From: Chitinophagaceae bacterium
GTDB taxonomy: Bacteria > Bacteroidota > Bacteroidia > Chitinophagales > Chitinophagaceae
DNA length: 64,000 nucleotides
Reading direction: 5' to 3'
Assembly: GCA_019638475.1 (NCBI GenBank)
Contig: JAHBTR010000002.1
Coordinates: 496,001-560,000, forward strand
The position numbers and the translations under genes are program-made. Within the stretch, counting starts at the first letter, position 1; each line of letters starts with the position of its first letter. The notes below the pieces were generated by a model. The model saw only the letters and a program-made list of their open reading frames with translations, did no database searches and had not been told where the DNA came from. Below are positions 7,670 to 18,400 of this stretch, one piece after another.

Positions 7670-9151
7670 ATGCTTCCTATTTTTAATAATGCCAAAAAAT
7701 ATAATGATTCTATTGCTATCATTGATAACAAAGGGTCTTATACTTATCATACATTGTTGAAAGATGCTACACAAATAGCTCAAGCAATTATTGCCAAAAA
7801 AATATTCAAACAACCTATCTTATATCTTTTCTCTTCAAGCTATGAGTATGTTGCTGTGCAATGGGGTATTTGGTTAAGCAACAATATGGCTGTGCCTGTA
7901 CATACTGCTCATACAAAACATGAAATAGATTATTTAATTGCAGATACACAAGCTACATTATTCATCTACGATAATTTTTTTGAAACAACAATACAAACAT
8001 TAGAAAAAGAAAATACACATTGTATTGCTCTACAAAAATTGTTACATACAAATAATGTCCAAAACAGTTTGCCTACAACATCTTTAGAAGACAATGCTTT
8101 AATGATTTATACCAGTGGTACTACAGGTAAACCAAAAGGTGTTGTTATTAGTCATCATCAATTAGATACACAAATACGTTCTTTAAGTATTGCATGGCAA
8201 TGGACAAATACCGATAGCATTTTGAATGTATTACCCATGCACCATGTACATGGTGTTATAAACATTACTTGTTGTGCTTTGTATAATGGTGCTATGGTAG
8301 AAATGCAACCAAATTTTGATGCTGCTTATGTAGCATTGAGAATGATAAGCAAAGAACTAACACTATTTATGGCAGTGCCAACAGTATATCAAAAACTAAT
8401 TCAATATTTTGAAACATTAGATACTGCAACAAAAATTGCTTGGCAAGATGGAATGAAAGCAATAAGATTGATGGTTTCTGGCTCTGCTGCATTACCTATT
8501 ACTGTGTTAAAAAAATGGGCAATCATTAGTAACCATACTTTATTAGAAAGATATGGTATGACAGAAATTGGTATGGCTCTTTCAAATCCTTTGTTAGAAG
8601 AAAGAAAAGCAGGAACAGTAGGCAAACCATTGCCTTTTGTACAAATAAAATTGGTAGATGATGTTGGCAATGAAATAAATACTCTAGAAACTGCTGGAGA
8701 ATTATATGTAAAAGGCGATACAGTGTTTAAACAATATTGGAACAAACCAGAAGAAACAACAAAAGCATTTGACAATGGTTGGTTTAAAACAGGCGATATT
8801 GTAGAAAAAACAAAAGATGGTTATTATAAAATTTTAGGAAGAAAATCAAGTGATATTATTAAATCTGGAGGATATAAAATATCTGCATTAGAAATAGAAA
8901 ATCTGTTACTTACGCATAATGATATACAAGAATGTGCTGTTATTGCATTGCCTGATGATGTTTGGGGCGAAATAATTGCTGTTGCTATAGTTGGAAGTAT
9001 TATTGAAGCTGATTTAAAAAATTGGTTGAAAAATAATTTAGCCACCTACAAAACACCCAGAAAATTTTTCTTTGCCAATCAATTACCAAGAAATGTAATG
9101 GGCAAAGTAGTAAAATCGGCAATAAAGGAATGGTTTATAGAAAAGAAGTAA
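7670..9151 (+). CDS. AMP-forming acyl-CoA ligase, malonyl-CoA synthetase (MatB/ACSF3)-like
   Basis: 493 residues from the ATG at 7670; a longer version would begin at a TTG overlapping folK. Motifs of the ANL superfamily run in order: MIYTSGTTGKPKGVVISH (P-loop), LPMHHVHGV, MVSGSAALP, LERYGMTEIGMALSNPL, WFKTGDIVEKTKDGYYKILGR, SGGYKISALEIE and the C-terminal PRNVMGKVVKS with the catalytic Lys region. The ERYGMTEIGMALSNPL block and the HHVHG block are those of malonyl/methylmalonyl-CoA synthetases. It activates a carboxylic acid as an adenylate and transfers it to CoA. Substrate call is moderate; other short-chain dicarboxylates are possible. Confidence 0.75.
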   Translation: MLPIFNNAKKYNDSIAIIDNKGSYTYHTLLKDATQIAQAIIAKKIFKQPILYLFSSSYEYVAVQWGIWLSNNMAVPVHTAHTKHEIDYLIADTQATLFIYDNFFETTIQTLEKENTHCIALQKLLHTNNVQNSLPTTSLEDNALMIYTSGTTGKPKGVVISHHQLDTQIRSLSIAWQWTNTDSILNVLPMHHVHGVINITCCALYNGAMVEMQPNFDAAYVALRMISKELTLFMAVPTVYQKLIQYFETLDTATKIAWQDGMKAIRLMVSGSAALPITVLKKWAIISNHTLLERYGMTEIGMALSNPLLEERKAGTVGKPLPFVQIKLVDDVGNEINTLETAGELYVKGDTVFKQYWNKPEETTKAFDNGWFKTGDIVEKTKDGYYKILGRKSSDIIKSGGYKISALEIENLLLTHNDIQECAVIALPDDVWGEIIAVAIVGSIIEADLKNWLKNNLATYKTPRKFFFANQLPRNVMGKVVKSAIKEWFIEKK

Positions 9152-9299
9152 AGTTTGTTTTGGGTTAATAGTAAAAAACAATATGGAAATCATATAATTA
9201 ATTTCATACATAAAATAGTTCAATATCTAATTTATAATTAGCTCAAAAGCAGCATTTTGCATTTTTTCCCACTCTTTTTATAAAAAAAGAAAAATGAAT

Positions 9300-9331
9300 T
9301 TGGACAAATTGGAAACATAACATTAATTTAG
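9300..9331 (+). promoter_or_regulatory. Possible promoter of the giant surface-protein gene
   Basis: TTG at 9300-9302 is followed after 21 bases by TAATTTAG (9324-9331), one mismatch from the Bacteroidota -7 consensus TAnnTTTG. The leader would be about 86 bases. The spacing is slightly long and the match is imperfect. Confidence 0.3.
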
Positions 9332-9421
9332 CGGCTCATTTTCATTAAACCAAAACAATTTAATCCCTATATGAGGAGTATTGAATTTTAAATTAAACTT
9401 TACTTAATTAATTAAAATTAT

Positions 9422-12400
9422 ATGAGAAATTGTTACGCCTTCTCTTTGATTAAGAGATTTTTGCTAATTGTTAGCGTAGTTGTTGCAACAAGTGCAAGTC
9501 TGCAGGCACAAATAGATATTAATATCGGTACTGGCACTGCTACTAATACTGGAACTGGTTATCCTGCTCCTTTACAGGATTGGTATGAAGGTTCAAGAAT
9601 GCAATTTTTATATACTGCTGCCGAATTGCAGGCAGCTGGTATGACTTCAGCGGGATTTATCAGTAAAATAAAATTTAATGTAACGAGTTTAAATACTTTT
9701 TCAGGTACTATAGAAGAGATGCAAATAAAGATTGGGAATACTACTGCAACATCTCTTACTAATACTTGGGAAACTACTACTCCAGTATATGGTCCTGTTG
9801 ATTATGCAGCTACAATGGGTGTTAATGAGTTTGTTTTTACTACTCCGTTTCTTTGGGATGGTGTAAACAATATAGTTATAGAAGTTTGTAATGGGGCTGC
9901 TGCTAATGGTAGTGGCACTTTTTATACTAATAACCCCTCTGTGCAATATTCTACTGTAACCTTTAATGCTTCTCATACATATAGATTAGATAATAATGGC
10001 AATCTTTGTAGTGCAGCAGATATTGCAGATAATGGTTTAGGTTCTCAAAACAATCGTCCCAACATTACGTTTGTTTGGGCTTCCAATAGTCCTTGTTCTG
10101 GTAAACCTTCTGCTGGCACAGCTACATCTACTAGTACAAATATTACTTGTGCTGGAACAGCTTTTACTTTAGGACTTACACCTTATCCTAGTGTTGCAGA
10201 TTTGGCTTTTCAGTGGCAATCTTCGCCAGATAATACAACTTGGACAGATATATCAGGAGCAACTTCAATGAACTCATCTGTAGTACAAACTATTGCTACA
10301 GCTTGGTATAGATGTGTGGTAACTTGTACGCATGGAAATGATAAAGATACTTCAACTACTATTCAAGTAACTTCAGTAGTGGGTGGTCCTGTATATGCTA
10401 CATTACCTTTTGTAGAAAGTTTTGAACCCACATGGATTAATGGTTGTGGTACAAGAGATATACCTAATAATAGTTGGAAAAATACACCTGCTACTGGCAA
10501 TAGCTCTTGGAGAAGAAATAATGATGGAGGGGCAGCAACTTGGACAAATCCTAATAATGGAGCATACAATCCTCCAGCCTCCCCAGGTAATGGTTCTTTT
10601 TCTGCAAGATTTCATACCAATGGAGGTCCAACAGGAGCAAGTGGCAATTTTGATTTATATGTGAATGCAGCAACATCAACTCCTAATAAAAAAGTTGAAT
10701 TTGATTTTATTAATGCTAATGGTGCAGATAGTTTAGTTATAATGGTATCTACAGATGGTGGTGCAACCTTTACAAGATTAGATACTACAGGAATAGCAAC
10801 TACTTGGAGAAAAAAAGTAGTATTCTTTGTTTCGTCTTCTGCTACTACAGTTATACGTTTTAAAGGAACAAGCGATGCTGGTACTTCTGATATAGGATTA
10901 GATAATGTAAGGATAGAAGATTTACCTGATTGTTCTACTACACCAGCAGCAGGTACAGCTTCTGTAACTCCTCCAAATGTTTGTCCTGGCGGAGAAGCTA
11001 CTTTAAATGTTACAGGAGTAGGGGGTGCTGGTGGAGGAAATACCTATAAATGGCAAGTAAGTACAGATGGAGGTACTACTTGGACTGATGTTCCAGGTGC
11101 TTCATGGACTAATGTACCTGCATCTACAACTAATTTTAAAACTACTACTACACAAATGGTTACAAGTAAGTATCGTTTTGTAGCTTCTTGCCCTCTTACA
11201 GGAGGTGGTACTAATACTTCAAATGAAGTCACTGTTATGAGCCCTTCTATAATGAATGGAACTTATACCATTGATAAAACGCAACCTGCAAGTGCTACAA
11301 ACTTCCCAAGTTTTGCAGCAGCATATTCTGCATTAAATTGTGGTATTACGGGTCCAGTTGTTTTTAATGTAGTAACAGGCACTGGTCCATATAATGAACA
11401 ATTAATTATAAATGGAGTAATACCAGGTTCAAGTGCTACAAATACTATTACCTTCAACGGTAATGGCGAAACAATTAGTTTCAACTCTACCAATGCAAAT
11501 GAACGTGCTGTCATTAAATTAAAAAATACCAAACATTTTATTTTTGATAGTTTAGTAGTAAATGCTTCTGGAGGTACGTATGGTTTTGGATTTCATTTAA
11601 CAAACAATGCAGATTCTAACATCATTCGTAAGAATACAGTTAATACTTCCTTAACAGCAACTACTGCCAACTATGCTGGTATAGTAGTTAGTGGTGCAGA
11701 CAATAATGCTGTAGGCACTGGTACTACAACAGCACTTTGTGATAATAATAAAATAGATAGTAACACTGTTAATGGCGGTATGTATGGTATTACACTTACT
11801 GCGACTTTTGTTGGAGGAGCTAATCAGGGAAATGAAATTACCAATAATAAAGTGTATGATTTCTACACAGATGGAATACATGTTATAGGTAGTTCTGCTA
11901 CTATTATTAGAAAAAATATTATTTCTCGTCCTACACGTACCAACTCAGCAACTACAGTAAATGGAATAGTATTTAACCAAACAAGTTATACTGCAAAAAT
12001 TCAGAAGAATAAAATATATGAATGTTTTAAAGCAATGCCTACCAATACTGCCACATTCAATGGTATGCAATTTAATAATGCAAGCCCAACAGCAGGTAAC
12101 CAGTTTGAAATATCTAATAACCTAATAGCTGCAAGTGAAGGTAATGGTAATCATAATGGTATTTTAAACTCTGGTACAAGCAGCTTAGAATTTTATCATA
12201 ATACTATTTCTTTAGATAATGTAGTATCAACGGCAACTTCTTCTATTACTACACGTGGTTATAATCAATCAGGCTCACCTTCTGGTCTTATTTTCTATAA
12301 CAACATAGTATCAATTATCAGAACTGGTGCTGGCATTCACTATGCTATGTATGTGTCATCAAATGCTTATGTTCCTTTTGCAGATTATAATGACTATTAT

Positions 12401-15400
12401 GTCAATCCAGCATCTAACCATCATATTGGTTTTAATGGTGCTAATAGAACTACTTTACAGGCATGGGTTACTGCTACTAATCAGGATTTGTCTTCTATAA
12501 ATTATAATCCTGTATTTAGTGCATCTGCATCTGGAGATTATTCTCCTTCAAATGCAGCAATGAACGATAAAGCATTACCAGGTCTTATGGTAGATGATAT
12601 TAATGATGTAGTAAGAAGCCTTACTGCACCAGATATTGGTGCTTATGAATTTACTGCACCTATTTGTGTATCTCCACCTGTTGCTGGTCCTACTGTTATT
12701 ACGCCAACAACAGCTTGTCAAAATACACAGGTGTTTTTAGATGTTACATTAGCTCAGTATGGCTCTGGTCAAACTTTCTTATGGCAACGTGCAGATGCTC
12801 CTACAGGACCTTTTACAGATGTAGGTAATCCAAAATCTTCGCCTGATACTCTTATTATGGCAAGTATTACAGGTTACTATCGTTGTGCTATTACATGTAG
12901 TGGCAATACAGTATATTCAGATACAGTATTACTAAATGTTAATCCTTCTTTACCAGCAGGAACATATACTATCAATAATACACAACCTACAACTTATGTT
13001 CCTGGTGTTGCTGGAGGTAACTTTGATTCATACAATGCTACTAAAGCAAATATGGGATGTGGTATTTTAGGACCTGTAGTATTTAATGTAGTTGCTAATA
13101 CTGGACCTTATAATGAACAACTAATTTTAGATAGCATTGCAGGTACATCTGTTGTGAATACTATTACATATAATGGTAATGGTACTACCATAGCATTTAC
13201 ACCTACCAATGGCAATGAACGTGCAGTCATTAAATTAAATGGGGCAGACTATATTATATTTGATAGCCTTACTGTGGATGTAAGTGGTAGTGCAAGTTTT
13301 GGTTTTGGTATTCAACTTATTAATAATGCCGATACTAATATTGTTCGTAACAGTACTATTATAGCCAGCTCAACTATAGCAAGTGCCAATTCTGTAGGTA
13401 TTGTTCTTAACTCTTCTAACAGTAGTGCTACAACAGGAACAGGCACACCAGGTGGATGGAACGATGGAAATAAATTTTATAACAATACTATTACTGGAGG
13501 TTTCTATGGTATAGCTTCTGTATCTACTGGTACGGGTGAAATTTTTGACAATCAATTTGTCAATAATAAAATAACTGATTTTTATAGTGCAGGTATATAT
13601 TTAGCAGGTAATAACAATGCTTTAGTAGAAGGAAATACAATATCTCGCCCTACTCGTTCTTCTGTAGGTATTGGATATGGAATTTATGCTACTGCAGCTG
13701 CTAATAATAAACTAATTATTTCTAAAAATAGAATTACTAATTTCTTTGGAGGTGTAACAGGCACTAATAGCTCTGCCTCTTATGGTATTTATCATAACAA
13801 CGTAGGTGTTACTTCAGGCAATGAAAATACAGTAAGTAATAACCTTATTTATCAATTAGATGTAAATAGTACTGGTGCTACTTATGGATTATATAATACA
13901 TCTTCTGGAGGTGTTAATTACTATCATAACACTATTGCTATTGATAATGAATTAAGTACTTCATCTGCCGTTGCTACAGGATTTTACCAAACTGGTGTTG
14001 CTAATGGTTTACAGTTTATCAATAATATTATTTCTGTTACACGTACTGGTAATGCTCAAAAATTTGCTATACAATTATTAACTACGGCTAATGATATAGT
14101 TCTTAGCAATAATAATTATAATGTAAGTTCTGCCAGCACTAATAACTTTTTAGGACGTTATGGAAGTGTAAACTATAATAACCTTACTACATGGCAAACT
14201 GCAACAACTAAAGATGCTAATTCTTGGGAAACAGATCCATTATTCATTTCACCATCTACAGGAAATTATAAACCACAGTCATTACAAATAGATGATAAAG
14301 GAATTTATCAAAATATTAGTACTGATATAGAAAATGTATCTCGTAGTACAACAACTCCAGATATTGGTGCTTATGAGTTTGTAGCTGCTCCTTGTCCAGC
14401 TAATATAACTGCTGGCACAGCAACTGTAACACCAGCAAGTGGCTTATGTCTTGAAATGCCTATACATTTAGATTTAACAGGTTATAGTGCTTTAGGTTCT
14501 ATATTATTCCAATGGCAATATTCTATGGATGGAACTACAGGTTGGACTAATATTGGAGCACAAACATTTGCTCCAGGTTTTGATACCTTAACTACAGCAC
14601 AATCATATTATCGTTGTATTGTTACTTGTGGTGTAGCTGGTGGTGGTACAGACACATCTACTGTAGTACAAGTAGGCTTAAACACTATTTTAGCAGCAGG
14701 TTCTTATACTATTGATGGAACACAACCAACTACATGGCCTGCTCAAAACCCTGGTGGTAATTTTAATACTTTCCAAGAAGCTGCTACTGCTTTACAATGT
14801 GGTATTCAAGGTTCTGTAGTATTTAATGTAACTGGTACTTATAATGAACAAATAAGAATAGGCTATGTACCTGGTACATCTGCCAATGCTACTATTACAT
14901 TTAAGTCTGCTAATGATAATCCTGCATCTGCAGAGTTAACTTATGCTTCTGTAAGTGCAGCTAATAACTATACACTAAAAATTGATAGTACCAATTATTT
15001 ATATTTCAAAACTATGACAATCGGTGCTACTGGTACTACTTTTGGTAAAGCAGTAGAATTTGCTAATTGGGCTTCTAATGATAGTTTGGTAAACTGTATT
15101 ATCAATGCACCACTTATAGCCAATACTTCTACCAACTTTATTGCCATTCACTTAAATCAATTAAAAGGTAAAAATGTTGTTGTAAAAGGCAATACTGTAA
15201 ACAATGGTTCTGTAGGTATTTATGTTACAGGTACATCTGCTGCTATCAGAACATTTGAACACATTATAGAGGGTAACACTGTTACTGGTTTCTTCCAATA
15301 TGGTATTTATAGCAACTTTACTTCACTGCTTACATTAAATGGAAATACAGTAAATATGTCTTCTCCACTTAGTTCTACTTCTACTGGTATTTATACAGTC

Positions 15401-18400
15401 ATGGCAGATTCTATGTATCTGATTGCTAATAACAGAGTAAATATGAATAATATTACAGGAGGAAATGCTTATGGTATATGGGTTACAGGAAGTGGAGGTT
15501 CTAACTTTAATAGAGTAAAAGTGATGAATAACGATATAGTAGCAGAAACAAGTAATACTGCTATATTGTATGGTTTGCGTGTTACAAACTCACCAAATAT
15601 TTTTGTAGCCAATAATACTACTTCATTAAATACATCTTCAAGTACTTATGGTATTCATATAGACAATTCACCTACTGGCTTATACTATAATAATACAGTT
15701 AATACCTACTCACCAGCTACAACAAATGGCTATGGTATGTATGTACTAAATAGTACAGCTACAGGCATAGAATTAAAAAATAATATTATTGCCAATAAAG
15801 GTGGGGGAAGAGCTTTATTTGTAACAAACCCTGCTGGTATTTCAAGCAATTATAATATGCTATATGCTGCTGGTACTGTTTTAGTACAAAGAGGCACTCC
15901 AGCAGCTACTTATGCTAATTTAGGTGCATGGGTTACAGCATCACAACAAGATAGATATTCTATTAGCTATGAACCTGCATTTATAAGCAATACTAATTTA
16001 AGACCAGACTTAAACGACCATAATGTATGGGCTATGCATGGTAGAGGTGTACAGATAGCTGACAATAATACAGACCATGATGGTAATGCAAGACCAACAA
16101 CATTAATTGCTGGTGTACCAGATTTGGGGGCTTATGAATTTTATCCAAATGTAGCACCTACAGTTTTATCTGTTATTCCTGCTACACCTGCTCCTAATAC
16201 TACGCAAACTTTCTATTATGGCACAGATACAGTAATGAAAATATCTTGGAAAAATACAGCACCTGCCAGTATAGAACTACAACGTTATTCTGGTGTAGTT
16301 CCTTCAGGCTTGGCAGCAGCTAATTTAGATTCTATGTATTTCTATATTCAGGCTACTATACCAGGTGGCGGTACTTATGATTATGATGCTAAGTTGTTCT
16401 ATTTAGACCCTTGGTTAGGTTCTGTTCAAGCTCCTTCTCAATTAGGTATTGGTAGAACTACAGCAAGTAATGCTTGGGTGGTAGGCGTAAACAGTAGAAA
16501 TGAATTAGCAAAACGTATGCTGTACGATAATGATATACATTATATGGATAGATTTACAGGTTTATTCAATCCTTATGCACCACCTGTAGTACCAGATAGA
16601 GATAGCTCTAACAGAGGCACACATTTCTATTTTGCTTATGCTGCTAACCAATTAAATGCAGGTACTTCTCAACAGATGACTTATTATATTAGTACTGAAT
16701 CTGAACCAGCTAATGTAACTATTAGGGTGAATGGTACTAGTTGGTCACGCAGTTTCTTAGTACCTCCTTATAGTGTATATGCACCCTTACCTGTAGATTA
16801 TTTACCTAAGGCTGGTGCAGATAATGCCTTTTTAAATACAGCAGGTATTTTTGATAGAAGTGTAGAAATTATAAGCGATGTACCAGTTACAGCTTATGCA
16901 CATGCTATTGGTAGTACTTCTTCAGGTGGTTGTATGTTAATGCCAGTAGGTGTATGGGGTTATGAGTATAAAACACTTACCATTACACAGAATTATGGTG
17001 CAAGCTCATACTCATTGTATTATGTTATTGCAGATAATGATAATACTGCCATAGAAATAACCAGTGTTGATGGAGTGCCTACTCAAAATACAACACCAGC
17101 TATTCCAGCAGGAACAGCTACAACCGTTATATTAAATAAAGGACAAGTATTGCAAGTATTAGCAACTTCTCAAACACAAGAATTATCAGGTTCTTTAGTT
17201 AAATCAGTACCAAATGCAAATGGTGAATGTTTCCCAATAGCAGTATTTAGTGGTAGCTCTCGTACAGCTATTGATATGCCTTCAGGTTGTAGTTCTGGTG
17301 GAGATTTTAGTATGCAACAAAATTTTCCAATTACTGCATGGGGCAAACGTTATCTATTAGCACCTACATCGTTTAGCACTGCACCATTTAATTCAACATC
17401 TAATCCTTTTGCAACCAATGTATTCCGTGTAGCAGTACAAGACCCTACAACTGTTGTAAAATACAATGATGTGCCATTAACTGGTATTGTAAATAATCAT
17501 TATTATCAATTCTTCAGTAATCAACCAGGATATATAGAAGCTGATAAACCAATAATGGTAGCTCAGTTTCTTGGAGGAGGCACTTGTTTAGGTGGTTCTG
17601 GTGTAGGCGACCCTGAAATGATTTACATTAGCCCAATAGAACAAGGTATTAAAGAGGTAGGTTTCTATCGCAATACTGCTGAAGCTATTACAATAAACTA
17701 TCTTACTATGATAGTACCTACTAATGCTCTAAGCTCTTTATTGATTACAGATAATGGTGCACCACAAACTCCAGATTATACTTATTCACATCCTGCGAAT
17801 GGAAATGTAAGTTTAAAAGGTGTAAATTATACAGTAGTTATTAAACGTTGGACATCTGCTCAACGCCAAGTAAGAGTAACTTGCGATAGTGCATTTACAG
17901 GTATAACCTATGGTTTAGGCTCTGTAGAAAGCTATGGCTACAATATGGGTACTTTAGTGAAAAGCCTAAGAGCTACTGGTAGTGCAGTTCCAACCACTAC
18001 AAGTGGTACAAGTAATGCACCATCTTATACATGTAGTAAGACAGAAACCAAGATTACTATAAGAATGGCAGCTATACCAACCAGTATAATATGGAAATTT
18101 AGTAATGTACCAAACATATCGCCAAATACCGATATAACAGATAATAACCCTACTCCAGTAGATAGTGCTTATGATAATAACGGAGATAAAGTATATTACT
18201 TTACAGTACCTCAAAACTTTGTATTCTCTGCACCAGGGTTATATACTTTGCCTATTACATTTACAGCACCTACTATAGGTAGTTGTGATAACAGTCAAAC
18301 AGATATTATCTATATACATGTTATTCCTTCTCCTGAAATTGGCTTTAACTATACATTTGCAGGTTGTGAAGGCAATACTGCCACATTTGATGCAGAAGCT

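Noticed and set aside
10927..16140. Repeats considered as a CRISPR-like or satellite array
   Set aside because: The period is about 1.7 kb, in frame and coding for conserved protein domains; no short spaced repeats exist.
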